From Paulinella micropora (Eukaryota > Cercozoa > Imbricatea > Euglyphida > Paulinellidae), in assembly GCA_019918135.1 (NCBI GenBank), contig WBZZ01005867.1:112501-176500 (forward strand): a stretch of 64,000 bases of DNA, read 5' to 3'. Shown in pieces: positions 22,243 through 31,502 of the stretch. The stretch's first letter is position 1, and the number at the start of each line of letters is the position of its first letter. The notes under the pieces are model-generated. The model was given only the letters and a program-made list of their open reading frames with translations. It was not told where the DNA came from and searched no databases. The position numbers and the translations under genes are program-made.

Positions 22243-23146
22243 AATATGAACAGAAAAACCCAGAGAATGCTTTGATTGAAGCACAGATAGGGGAGGAACA
22301 CAAAACACTTGTGCAAGATTAACAAGTAATCAGAGAGATACAGCAAGACTTGTAGATGCAATTGTTCAAAGTATTCAAGATATAATTATGAGTCCTAGAT
22401 TAAGTAGAATGCTGAATACTGCTATAAGGGTTGGTAGTCGTGGTGTGAATGGATTGGCATGGAATCGCTTAGCAACTATTACTGCTAATCATCCGCGAAT
22501 TCGTGATATAAATATTGCAGTGATGGGCGAACCAAACGCTGATGCGTTCGCGGGATTGTTACTTGAACTTGCAAATCATGAAGCACCAGCAGGATTGCCT
22601 CCTCCTAACCCTCGCTTAATTGCGGTGGGACAACAAAGAATGGGTAATTATGTGTTGAAGGATATGTTAAGAAGAGTAGGCTTACGAGTATCAACAATGA
22701 TAGCATGGAATACATTTAAAAAAGGCGTTGAAAATGTAGTCTGGACTACTTTTGATGTATTTCTAACGCACGTCTACAACATATGGACTGCTCAACCAGA
22801 TGCTATTATTAAGTTGGAAGAAGAACGATTTCATACTACTGGAAGTAATTATAATGGTGGGGGCACACGAGTGGAAAGCCGTCTTCAATTAGAAGATAGA
22901 ACTCGTGGCAAATTTCCTTACATTCTACCAGCAGATGCTTTGGACTTAGATGCTTTTGAACATGATTTATTGTATGCTACTGGTGATAAAAATGTCCAAA
23001 ACTTCGCCGACCAACGATGCTTTGAAAGAACTACCAATATGAGCGATTATCTAACGAGTAATGGATTGGCGAGTGAAGAAGTTGCTAAAACTATTTCTGA
23101 CAATTACAATTCAATGCTATCAAAAGCAGATATATATCTAAAATGA
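22200..23146 (+). pseudogene. PLA2-signature structural protein (VP1-like), frameshifted near N-terminus
   Basis: The main open part is 22388-23146 (252 codons from MSPRLSRML). In-frame codons extend back to about 22310, and an ATG-initiated frame from 22200 (MAGARIKEWEQNRLEYE) precedes it with a TAA at 22320, consistent with one frameshift. The middle contains FPYILPADALDLDAFEHDLLYATGD in two adjoining pieces: a D-x2-A-x2-HD-x2-Y signature like the phospholipase A2 of parvovirus VP1 and of some polinton-like virus minor capsid proteins, where it helps membrane escape. Its stop overlaps the next gene by ATGA. Enzyme activity is inference. Confidence 0.65.
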
Positions 23147-23622
23147 CATTACAAGCACAAGGGAGAGTCCGCAGTGGAGTATCATATTTGGACGCGATGA
23201 CATTCTGGAAAACTATTAAATTAACACCTCCAGATGCGATATACAATGCTTTTATATACAATGTAGACCAAACATTAAATTCTATTATTAGTGTTATGAA
23301 TAATGTGGGCAGTTTTGATAAAGACACTAATTTTAAAGTAAATAAAATAGCCAATCCTGCTACGCTCAGCAAACAATATGAAAACTTAGTAAATTCGTTT
23401 AATCAAATGGTGAAATCACAAGAAAAAGCGGATGGTGTGAAAGGATATTCTCTTATCGCACCAGCAAATGAAGCCACAATAAATAATTTTGTAGAAAAAA
23501 TAAATACGACGAATAAAAAAAATGCTTCGGCAGATATAGAGAAGGAAATAATTGTTGAGGTTAAGCCCACGCTATCAAACAGAAATGGTGGTAGCACCTA
23601 TGGATTCAATCGGACTTGGTAA
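23143..23622 (+). CDS. Structural-block protein of unknown function
   Basis: 159 residues. The ATG overlaps the previous stop (ATGA), a tight operon-like arrangement. Residues 15-60 (SYLDAMTFWKTIKLTPPDAI, NVDQTLNSIISVMNNVGSF) look helical; the C-terminus is Lys/Asn-rich. The 3' end overlaps the start of the next gene by about 40 nt in another frame. Probably a virion or assembly protein by position only. Confidence 0.66.
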   Translation: MTLQAQGRVRSGVSYLDAMTFWKTIKLTPPDAIYNAFIYNVDQTLNSIISVMNNVGSFDKDTNFKVNKIANPATLSKQYENLVNSFNQMVKSQEKADGVKGYSLIAPANEATINNFVEKINTTNKKNASADIEKEIIVEVKPTLSNRNGGSTYGFNRTW

Positions 23623-24694
23623 TAACTTGGATATACTTCAAGATAAGACATCCCAAGTAAGGCACTTAAAGGGATTTGTTAATATGCTAAAAAATAAAAC
23701 TGGAAAGAAAATATCTTTGACATTGTCAGATTATGACGATCCTATTAGTGGATGGGAAAAGGCCATAAGGCAAGTATTAAACAAAGGTGCTAGTATGTCA
23801 GACGTAGCAGATGCAGACGATATTTTGGATAAGAGAATTTATCAAGAGGGGAAATTGACGCCAGAACAAATGAAGCAATTGGAAGAGTTAGAATTGAAGG
23901 ATGCGAGCGTGCCAAGAACACAAATACCAATACCAACCATGCCACCACAAACTCAACCACCGCAAACCATGCCACCGCAAGCAACACCAGCACCACCGCA
24001 AGCAACGCCAGCACCAGAACCACCAGCGACACCCGCACCCGCACCATTGCCAGTGCCACTAGTGCCAAGAACAAGCGGATTTGTTGAAAAACCAGTCCAA
24101 CCGCCACAGACTGATAAAAAAAACGAAAAACAACAAAATGTCGCCAATGACCAAATGGTAGATAGTATGAGATCTATTGATAAACTTGTTGATACAATTA
24201 TGGGCAAAACTCCTGCCAATGAAAGAGAAGACTTAAGGGCACTTATTCGTTTTCTCGTGCCAAGCGACCAAAATGGTGGAATTGGCACTTCGCAAACAAA
24301 CCCACTTATTAAAGGCAACGACCTAAGACGCGATCGTATGCTAGCAACTAAAAATGATTTTGAATTGTTAGATAACACAATCTGCAACAACACAAACAAC
24401 AATTTTATGCTTAATAGATACAATAGAGCCGTTATTAAACAACGAATGATTGAGACGCGAGAATTACCAAAAATGAAGCGCAAACTAACACGAAACTTCT
24501 CAGCGGAAATCCCGCGACAAATCCAAACTCGTCCAGAAAGGAGAGATTTCAAGCCAGTCGTTAATCCGCCTAGTAATTATGCTTTTGGCAGTCCTTACTC
24601 ACCTTATTTCTACAATTATGCTTCATCACCCCAACCCTTTGGTGCTGAATATGATAATTATAGATATAATCCAAACTATTTTCAAAACCCATAA
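23585..24694 (+). CDS. Proline-rich structural-type protein
   Basis: 369 residues from the first ATG in frame (MVVAPMDSIGLG; a second ATG lies at 23600). The N-terminal ~110 residues are helical (RHLKGFVNMLKNKTGKKISL, DDPISGWEKAIRQVL). Residues ~120-180 form a Pro/Gln/Ala-rich linker (PPQTQPPQTMPPQATPAP). The C-terminal part is basic and ends with a Tyr/Asn/Pro-rich tail (YSPYFYNYASSP, NYRYNPNYFQNP). It is encoded just upstream of the packaging ATPase, where capsid or scaffold genes often sit. No family match. Confidence 0.7.
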   Translation: MVVAPMDSIGLGNNLDILQDKTSQVRHLKGFVNMLKNKTGKKISLTLSDYDDPISGWEKAIRQVLNKGASMSDVADADDILDKRIYQEGKLTPEQMKQLEELELKDASVPRTQIPIPTMPPQTQPPQTMPPQATPAPPQATPAPEPPATPAPAPLPVPLVPRTSGFVEKPVQPPQTDKKNEKQQNVANDQMVDSMRSIDKLVDTIMGKTPANEREDLRALIRFLVPSDQNGGIGTSQTNPLIKGNDLRRDRMLATKNDFELLDNTICNNTNNNFMLNRYNRAVIKQRMIETRELPKMKRKLTRNFSAEIPRQIQTRPERRDFKPVVNPPSNYAFGSPYSPYFYNYASSPQPFGAEYDNYRYNPNYFQNP

Positions 24695-24702
24695 TATAGT
24701 AA

Positions 24703-25604
24703 ATGCCTAGATCTATACATAAAGGATTAATAGCAAACAAGTTGCCACGAAAAACACTTTTGAAGCAGAATCTGGAGAAACCAACATAGAAAAAGCACAC
24801 GAGGAATTTACTATTGACAGGCCAGTAATAACAGAATTAGATAGCAAAAAACCGCCCAAATTTAACAATGACTTGGAAATACAACCAATTAAAACACAAA
24901 GAGATGGGGTTGAATTGCTTCCTATTCAAAAAGAAGGAATATTGCCAGCCATGGGGACTATGGTTATATGTGCAAGCACTGGCGGAGGTAAATCAGTTAT
25001 GATTTGTAATCTACTCGCCAAAAAGAACATGTTGAAAGGTTTTTATGATAGAATAGTCTTCTTTTGTTTAAGCCCGTGTCCAATCTTAGAGGACACTCTC
25101 AAGTTAAAAAAAGAAGACATAATCAAAGAAGACCGCCCAGAACTAATGCGCGAAATATTGACTAAACAAAAAGAACTGATTAAAACTAAAGGGTTTAAGA
25201 AAGCACCAAAAATATTATTGTTATTGGATGACATTGCACAGAGTAAAACTTTTCTCAAATCAGAAGTGCTTACCGAGTTGTTTTTTGCTTCAACTCATGC
25301 CAAAGTATCCGTGTGGGTCGCAACTCAAAGTTATACGCAACTCCCACGAAGAATAAGAATTAACTGCCATTGGATGATTATTTTTAATGGAGTAAGGAGA
25401 AGCGAACTTGACAGACTGGCAGATGAATATGAAAGTCCTTTTCTCACTAAAAAAGAATTTTACAATATGGTTAAATATGCTACGGCAGAACCTTATTCGT
25501 TTCTAGCAATTAACAATACGGCTAGTGATAGAACAACCCAGTTTAGAAAGAATTTCTCTACCATATTGCGATTAAATAAGGATAGAGATATGACCAATTT
25601 ATAA
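24703..25604 (+). CDS. FtsK/HerA-type (A32-like) genome-packaging ATPase, 5' frameshift
   Basis: The catalytic part (open to 25604) has CASTGGGKSVMICNLL (Walker A), KILLLLDDIAQSK (Walker B with DD), ATQSYTQLPRRIR (sensor Gln and arginine finger region) and a C-terminal RTTQFRKNF. This is the packaging ATPase of virophages, polinton-like viruses and NCLDVs, pumping DNA into capsids. The likely ATG is at 24703 (MPRSIHKGLIANKLPRK); a frameshift near 24745 in an A-run links it to NTFEAESGETNIEKAHEE, then to the body. If that one-base difference is a sequencing error the gene is intact (~300 residues). Confidence 0.88.
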
Positions 25605-25663
25605 TTGAATTCAATTATAAACTAATTCAATTTAAAAGTTTTTTTGTTTCATAATAATATAAT

Positions 25664-26254
25664 ATGTCAGCACAGAAACTATATGCGACCCCTTATCGTC
25701 AAGCAATGTCAATTTGGTATAAAGAAAATGGACGAGGCAAACTTACACCAATTCTCAAGGGAACACCCGAACATGTGGCAATCAGAAAAATAGAAGAAGA
25801 TATTAAGAGTGGCAAGATTGAAAGTCAAATCCGTCCAAAAGGACCTAGGGCAAAGAAAACACTTAACGAACCAATTTCCAGCGGACAACCTGACCAAGTG
25901 CCAGATGAAGTATTGAAAAGAAAATTGCCAGACATAGCACCAGCCCGTAATACAACACCTGCACCAAATGCCAAACCAGTTGAAATGTCTCCAGCACCTA
26001 AGGTTGAACAATCCCTACCAAAATCTGTTAATCCCACTCCCATCGCCGTGCCAAAACAAACTACCACAACACCAGCAAGTAAGATAGAAGCAATAGAAGA
26101 TGCTTCTAAGGAAACTCCACCACCAACTAAGGAAGTCGCTCAAACTAATGACATTGATGTAAATCAAGCTATGGCGGATTTAAAGAAAATGAAAGAGGAA
26201 AGAATTACACACAAGAATTTACAAATTATGAAAAAAATAATTAACGCTAATTGA
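25664..26254 (+). CDS. Pro/Lys-rich structural-type protein
   Basis: 196 residues, intact. The N-terminus (MSAQKLYATPYRQAMSIWYKE and GRGKLTPILKGTPEHVAIR) looks folded; residues 65-170 are a disordered Pro/Thr/Ala/Lys linker; the C-terminus is a helix (DVNQAMADLKKMKEERITHK). The style matches cement or core proteins of small dsDNA viruses with disordered linkers. Preceded by ATAATAATATAATATG. No family recognised. Confidence 0.7.
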   Translation: MSAQKLYATPYRQAMSIWYKENGRGKLTPILKGTPEHVAIRKIEEDIKSGKIESQIRPKGPRAKKTLNEPISSGQPDQVPDEVLKRKLPDIAPARNTTPAPNAKPVEMSPAPKVEQSLPKSVNPTPIAVPKQTTTTPASKIEAIEDASKETPPPTKEVAQTNDIDVNQAMADLKKMKEERITHKNLQIMKKIINAN

Positions 26255-26278
26255 TAAAATAATTATTATTGTTATATA

Positions 26279-26674
26279 ATGATTAAAAACTTAAGTGCTT
26301 CAACTCGTTTGCCGATTGGCTTTATCAACAAACTCAACGAAGCAAGCCGACCCGCGAGTGATGGATTTCAACTAAACCAGTTTGAATTGTGGAGTAGTCA
26401 TGGTGCTCCATTAGTTAATCAACCATTAACTGAATTTGGCGATCTCGTCTCACATGAGAAGAGCACTATTCAAAACACATTAACAGACATTTCTGATAAC
26501 AGAAATGCGGATGTTGTTGATTTAGACACTGCTGTTAGCAGTTTGGCTTATTTAAAGAAAGCGGTTCAAAATGCTGAGGCAAGAGAGTTTCAATTGACTT
26601 CACCACAAGACACAAGACTTGACAATATACAGAAATCAGTTGATATTATTAAACAATCCGTTTCAAGTGAATAA
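26279..26674 (+). CDS. Small structural-block protein
   Basis: 131 residues, intact, beginning MIKNLSASTRLPIGFINKLN and with FELWSSHGAPLVNQPLTEFG. The C-terminal half is helical (DVVDLDTAVSSLAYLKKAVQ, LDNIQKSVDIIKQSVSSE), a possible trimeric coiled coil. The leader ATTGTTATATAATG resembles other genes of the block. Function unknown. Confidence 0.68.
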   Translation: MIKNLSASTRLPIGFINKLNEASRPASDGFQLNQFELWSSHGAPLVNQPLTEFGDLVSHEKSTIQNTLTDISDNRNADVVDLDTAVSSLAYLKKAVQNAEAREFQLTSPQDTRLDNIQKSVDIIKQSVSSE

Positions 26675-26720
26675 ATAATTATTTTTAATTTCTATTATTA
26701 TTTTTTTTAGTATAGTAGCA

Positions 26721-27161
26721 TTGCGAATTATAACTTTGAACTCCGTCAATAAATTGAATTTCGAATTCACTGGTGATACGTATGCTTTTGATTATGATAA
26801 CAGCACTATTAGCGACAAGATAGGACTGACTGCCGATATTTCGGCGGCGGCGAGTGCCACGATGCAATATATCGTAAATCTAATCGGTGAAACGGCCGTT
26901 TATGTTCATAGTCGTGCTTTAAATCAATCTGGTTTAGTTGAAGCAAATGGTAATTTCTCTGTCGTTGGTAAATGCAATCTTGATAAACCCTATGGAGTCC
27001 AGTGCTACTTTGAATCGTCAAACGATGTTGCAGATTATGTGTCATTTAATACGTTGAAAAGTTTAAGAACTATTGATATCGTCATTAGAAATGCGCAAGG
27101 TAAAGTTTTGGAGGCTTTAAACTTTGAGGTTAGTATTCTCTTAAAGGCGTATCATGCGTAA
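26721..27161 (+). CDS. Beta-rich structural-type protein, no ATG start
   Basis: About 146 codons, open. There is no ATG in frame upstream; the first codon position is TTG (LRIITLNSVNKLNFEF), so the start codon was mutated or a start with non-AUG is used. The body alternates beta strands (FEFTGDTYAFDYDNSTISD, IVNLIGETAVYVHSRALN, KCNLDKPYGVQCYFESSND) consistent with a single jelly roll, e.g. penton or minor capsid; this is inference from pattern. Confidence 0.62.
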   Translation: MRIITLNSVNKLNFEFTGDTYAFDYDNSTISDKIGLTADISAAASATMQYIVNLIGETAVYVHSRALNQSGLVEANGNFSVVGKCNLDKPYGVQCYFESSNDVADYVSFNTLKSLRTIDIVIRNAQGKVLEALNFEVSILLKAYHA

Positions 27162-27185
27162 CAAAAAAAAGAAAATATAAATATA

Positions 27186-27389
27186 ATGACATTTATAGAA
27201 AATTTAGATACTCTATTCACTCTAATCAAAAACATCAACTTACGACGACGACGACAACATAAACATCTAATTCCCTGCGGTGTTAATATTGACCAGTTTT
27301 ACATATATTTAAAGAAAAATTACGCACGTATAACAGAAAAATTAATCAAGGATAAGGGTTTTGAATATATTAAAAAGAAATTGCCATAG
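27186..27389 (+). CDS. Small basic protein
   Basis: 67 residues: MTFIENLDTLFTLIKNINLR, an Arg run (RRRRQHKH), then a helical Lys-rich C-terminus. Separated from the upstream gene by 24 nt with an AT-rich leader. It could bind DNA. Unknown family. Confidence 0.55.
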   Translation: MTFIENLDTLFTLIKNINLRRRRQHKHLIPCGVNIDQFYIYLKKNYARITEKLIKDKGFEYIKKKLP

Positions 27390-27459
27390 AGATAGAAAAG
27401 AAAGTTGATGATTAATGCAATTTATGCATTATGTATAAATAAAGCATTTTTTTGTTTGT
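27390..27459. terminator. Shared 3' region of convergent genes
   Basis: The 70-bp spacer between the rightward gene (ends 27389) and the leftward gene (ends 27460) contains the palindrome AATGCAATTTATGCATT, an AATAAA signal at about 27439 and a T run. This suits transcript end formation, at least for the + strand. Confidence 0.45.
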
Positions 27460-28686
27460 TTAAATCTGATCTTCAATCCAGTTTAATGAAGCGTAAATAC
27501 TTGCCGTTCCACCGCTCGTATTTTGTGCGGATATAGTAAATGTCTTACCTGACCCTATCTTGATATTATATTGAGACAAATCAATGTATATTGATGAACC
27601 ACCAGACAACACATATGTGAATATCACACTTCCGCCCGTTCTTGTTGTCCCCGCCGTATCAACTTCTGCTAACGATGTGTTTGTATCGTAATTTGAATAA
27701 AAAGGTGTTCCTCCCAATGTGGTATTAAGCACAATTCTTGCGATACACGTTTTAGTATCCGAATTGCTGATACACAAATTCTCAAAGTATATTATATTTT
27801 AATGTAATTCGTTTTGCTGTTGAATTTGGCGCGGTTTCTAATAGTAAATATGGCATTCTCAGTTAATCCTATACTCTTGACATTATCATACGAGTTAGTT
27901 ATAGCAATAGTCCGATCAATATTCCCTTCAACTGCCAAAAACATACTTGCAGTTTTCATTACAACGGATGCCAGACGTGATGAATACGCCTTCGCATAAA
28001 TAGCAAACGCCGCCTGATCTAATGATGGAGTGGTAGCAGTGCTCGCATATTTAATCGCATGAATTACTTCCATTCGTCCAGTTCGCGGGTTTTCTATTTT
28101 GAATGTAATTTGACCACTGCCCAGATACTGAACAACTATTTCAAACACATTCAATTTGGTAAAATCAATCGTGGGGAAGTTTCCAGTATTATTACATTTA
28201 TCAACATTCCACGCATATTGACTAACCGCATTTTCTACACTTCCCGCCGTTCTTACAACAGACATTCCCAAGTTTGATTGCCTAAAACATAAATTGTCTG
28301 CTGGTGAATATATATCGCAATTAAAAGTGGTTGTTGCAGTGGATGATGGAAACAATGCGGAAAATCTAGCAACTAAGCCCATACCACTTCTATATTTGGC
28401 TCTTTCAATAGTCGTAATCTGTGCGGTTGAATTACCTGAGGCCGATGTAGTCAAAACCGCCATTGAATTAGCAGTTGATACCACCCCGCCATTAGTCTCC
28501 GTTTTGTCAAAGAATCGCGTATTAATACCATATGTAAATACATTTTGTAATACTGGCGACAGAGTAGCCGTTTGCAATGCGGTTGTTGGTAATGCGTCTT
28601 TTATGCTATCAATCAATAGATAAAGAAGACGACGACGATGTAGTTGATGACGATGGTGTATTTGTGCTTTGACCAAAAAGGTTCAT
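27460..28686 (-). pseudogene. Large beta-rich virion-type protein, two frameshifts
   Basis: About 405 codons. The start MNLFGQSTNTPSSSTTSSSS matches the MN(M/I)FGRS start of the 8705-9333 and 16515-17144 genes. A 4-nt duplication near 28625 (ATTGATTGATAG) shifts frame into SIDSIKDALPTTAL. The body includes TTIERAKYRSGMGLVARFSA, DNLCFRQSNLGMSVVR, QYAWNVDKCN and FEIVVQYLGSGQITFKIENP; a stop near 27790 separates the C-terminal ~105 codons (GGTPFYSNYDTN, SIYIDLSQYNIKIGSGKTF). Pattern resembles phage/viral surface or baseplate-like proteins with a KYR-GxGLVARF motif. It is the largest structural candidate apart from the fibres. Confidence 0.68.
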
Positions 28687-28710
28687 TTTATATTTTATAT
28701 TATATAAAAC
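28687..28710. promoter_or_regulatory. Divergent promoter region
   Basis: The 24-bp spacer between divergent starts at 28686 (-) and 28711 (+) is TATATTTTATATTATATAAA-like, containing a TATA-type core usable in both directions. Confidence 0.4.
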
Positions 28711-29001
28711 ATGTCAATAATAATACGCACATTGCCGAGTGATATAGTTGGACATATAAGGACATTTGTTTATTCAGAGATGCCCCAGCCGATTTATGGA
28801 GAAGAATTTTGTAATATATGCGGTTTGTCTCGCACATTTCAGTCGCACCCCCCAATTATAGCAGGTAATTTTTATGGTGTAGATAGTATTGAGTTTTTCA
28901 CAATCTGCTCTATTAAATGCTATAGACGAGAGTCTAATATTAGAGCAAGATATGGGGAACCGCCTTTAACGTTGTTAAATATTAACCACTTGTTTGCGTA
29001 A
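28711..29001 (+). CDS. Small protein with F-box-like start and Cys pairs
   Basis: 96 residues, intact. The N-terminus (LPSDIVGHIRTFVY) resembles the LP-x2-I/L core of F-box or similar viral helices. EFCNICGL and FFTICSIKCYRR give two Cys pairs suited to zinc binding. It may be a viral host-factor adaptor, but this is weak. Its 3' end overlaps the 3' end of the convergent recombinase reading frame. Confidence 0.6.
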   Translation: MSIIIRTLPSDIVGHIRTFVYSEMPQPIYGEEFCNICGLSRTFQSHPPIIAGNFYGVDSIEFFTICSIKCYRRESNIRARYGEPPLTLLNINHLFA

Positions 29002-30275
29002 TCTCGCACTCCGTCGCACTGGTTTTGCTTCCTCCGTTTGTTCTTCTTGTGACGTTTCTTTTTTCTCTTTGATAAACTTATTGACAATAACGGCTCCAAC
29101 TTGCTTAATTGTCGTAGTTTAGTATTTGTAATATTCGGGTTATCACTGTAAATCTGCTCAAGCAATTTATACTTATCCTCTCTGCTAGCGCTTTTTCCTA
29201 ATGGTTGATATTTGCTTTCTTTGTCTCCATTTTCGCTTTCAGTTTCATTAGCATTATTTAAATTCAGACATAAATCTATTTTGCGTCTCAACTCCTCTAA
29301 TTCTGTTTTAATCCCTTCTGCTTTAATTTCTTCAGATCGGCCACATTAACCCAACTATAACTAAATGAAGTGAGCATATCGCCGTGTCCCAACATATTGC
29401 TTACCCACGTATTGAAATTCTCTAATTTCGGAATGGCGAAATTACTATACGACAAACTAGCATAGTTTTCGCAACATACTGCTTTTCTGCGTGTATTCCG
29501 ATAGCCAAGGGAAGATTTTGATAATTCTTTTATTTAGTTCATTATTCTTTTGTTTATCAAGCACACCCTCGCTGTTGATGATGACTGCTTTTTTCTTTTT
29601 GAAATGGTTCCGTATTGAATTTACTTGTTCTATTACGAACTGGGGAGTAAAAAGGACAACAGGCCTCTCAGTCCAATTCTTTTTTGTCCTTCCCTCTTTT
29701 TTGCTAAGTTATTCACTCGCAACCAAGAAGGTTTATCTGGTATCAATTCATACGTGTTTTTATCAAATATTTCCACAGGCCTTGCTCCAATTGCTATCAT
29801 CAAAGCAAGTAGTTTAAGATAAGGGTCATTACTTAATATCATATCATTCATTTTAGCCATTACATCACGGACATCAATTTGTATTTTTTGTTCATTTTTG
29901 GCTTTGACATCTTTCTTATACCCCTCAACTATATCAATCCGCTCGTCTTCATTCAGATTAAAATACTTATCCAGTTTGCTCATTTCATATACTTTTTCAC
30001 TTTGATAAGGCTCTATTGCTTTTTTTCTCACCTCAGAAAGTCTTTGTCTTCTACTATTCAAATTTGGATACACAATAGCATATTTCGGATATATAACTTT
30101 TAGTGCCTCAAGCACCTCTTCATCACTCGTTGGTGCGCTAATAGCGATATAATAGCATTATGAAAGGTGATACTTGGTTTTAACTCACTATCGTAGAAGT
30201 TGGACACGACTTCATAAATTTTACTTTCAGTAGTAGCAACTCTTAACTGCCTAACAAATCATCTTCGCTCCACAT
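28920..30275 (-). pseudogene. Telomere-resolvase-like tyrosine recombinase, frameshifted
   Basis: About 450 codons across several frames. From ATG 30275 (MWSEDDLL) a helical N-terminus runs to 30115; the open stretch 30115-29633 has LALMIAIGARPVEIFDKNTY (catalytic Arg I) and RVNNLAKKRE (catalytic Lys). After a shift near 29670 comes ERPVVLFTPQFVIEQVNSIR; after another near 29475 RKAVCCENYASLSYSNF (Arg II), WVSNMLGHGDMLTSFSYSWV (His and nucleophile Tyr). A third shift near 29330 leads to a basic HTH-like tail (YSDNPNITNTKLRQLSKLEP). The G-R-x-x-E-I, LAKKR and LGH...SY order resembles protelomerases (TelK/TelN/ResT), enzymes that form hairpin ends; ordinary integrase is the alternative. Confidence 0.72.
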
Positions 30276-30336
30276 CTTAGTATATTTAAGACAAGTCTAT
30301 TTTAATTATAGGTTGGACTTTTTTTAATAAAATAGT

Positions 30337-30581
30337 GAATTCATCGCCATCCATGTCGGCAAACATTCGTTGGGGTTTTATTTGTTTTCCATTAATACTT
30401 CATAGTATTGCTTTTGGTCATCGGGCGTTTTTTCAATCAATTCAATGAAATCCTCTTGGCATGGCACGGCGGTAAATTGTTTATTCCCCGACTTGATAAG
30501 AACCGCATCTTGTGGTTTATCTCTCAGTGCTTCTTCTTGTTTCCAATACCACTGTCCATTGGTCAGTGTCGGCGCGGTCAT
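30337..30581 (-). pseudogene. Primase N-terminal fragment in right TIR
   Basis: It starts MTAPTLTNGQWYWKQEEA and matches the first ~80 residues of the left-end primase (5570-5811), including the conserved QQYYEVLMENK-like segment, then diverges after MDGDEF. It is the piece of the gene captured inside the inverted repeat and can never have encoded a whole enzyme here. Confidence 0.8.
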
Positions 30582-30721
30582 ATTATATAGTTGCTCGGAT
30601 TTTTTTATAAAAATAAATTAATTATTCTATATATCCGTATATCCATGTATATCATTGTCTTTAATAGGAAATTATAATTTTTTATATATCGTTATGACAA
30701 AAAAACAACTTCTTTCTTTTC

Positions 30722-30988
30722 TTACTTATTCAAGCACCCGCATTGAATAAATCCTTTGTATTGTCCGCAATGTTCGCAATACTTCAATCTATTTATTAAT
30801 CAGGCTTTGTGATAATACTTGTCTCTATTTGGATACTTTTCCACTACCTTTTTTGGAATTGCCCTATTGCTTTTACAATAGCAACAGAATTTAATGTTTG
30901 GATTGTCAATGGTGCGGATAAGCAATGACAGGTCTTCGTTCATTTTGTCGTTTTCAAACCGCTTGATACATTCAGAGTCTAGCACCAT
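30722..30988 (-). pseudogene. Zinc-binding protein, TIR copy 2 with a stop
   Basis: Homologue of 5174-5440 from ATG 30988 (MVLDSECIKRFENDKMNEDL). CCYC is kept; TGA at about 30800 replaces the Cys of the YYHKTC motif. The rest (LKYCEHCGQYKGFIQCGC) is still readable. Confidence 0.72.
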
Positions 30989-31002
30989 TTCGCTCCCGTT
31001 TT

Positions 31003-31233
31003 TTACATTTTTATGATGTAGTTTTTTGTAATCTCGTGCGAGCAACAACAATATTGTTCTTTCCCTTTCTCTATACGATCTACAAGTTTCCAGTCGGCCG
31101 TGTTCCACTTTCCATCGGGTGATATAAATGAAACGGCATTGACTAGATTTAAGAAGTAATTTCCATTCACGTAATCCAAATGAAGTTGTAAGTCTTCATA
31201 CGTCCAGTATGATCGGCTGTGAGAGGTGTCCAT
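31003..31233 (-). CDS. DTSH-type small protein, intact TIR copy
   Basis: 76 residues beginning MDTSHSRSYWTYEDLQLHLD with NAVSFISPDGKWNTADWKL and a CCC motif near residue 60 (QYCCCSHEITKN). The left TIR copy is broken. The frame ends at KM just upstream of the zinc-binding gene. Family unknown. Confidence 0.6.
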   Translation of the reverse strand: MDTSHSRSYWTYEDLQLHLDYVNGNYFLNLVNAVSFISPDGKWNTADWKLVDRIEKGKEQYCCCSHEITKNYIIKM

Positions 31234-31274
31234 AGTTTATATAATAGTATATATATTTTTATATATAAAATAAA

Positions 31275-31502
31275 TTATATAATGTTTAACATACTATTAC
31301 GAAAAGCCCATAATTCAAGCAATTCGGCTTTTTGTTTTTCGTATTTCTCCTTCCGCAGTAATTTTATTCTCTCTTGGTTCTTATAATAGTATGCCTTCGC
31401 ATTTTCCCTATTCTTATCAGGATGAGCCTTCAAAAATGCTTTCGCCCTTTCCCTTCTCCGTTGAACCATTTCTTCCTTGGTGAATTGAGGTGTCCTTGGC
31501 AT
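31275..31502 (-). CDS. Small basic helical protein, TIR copy 2
   Basis: 75 residues, MPRTPQFTKEEMVQRRRERA start, then AFLKAHPDKNRENAKAYYYK and KLLRKEKYEKQKAELLEL. Close match to 4649-4885, differing mainly at the N-terminus. Both ends of the element therefore carry a gene reading inward from the termini. Confidence 0.7.
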   Translation of the reverse strand: MPRTPQFTKEEMVQRRRERAKAFLKAHPDKNRENAKAYYYKNQERIKLLRKEKYEKQKAELLELWAFRNSMLNII

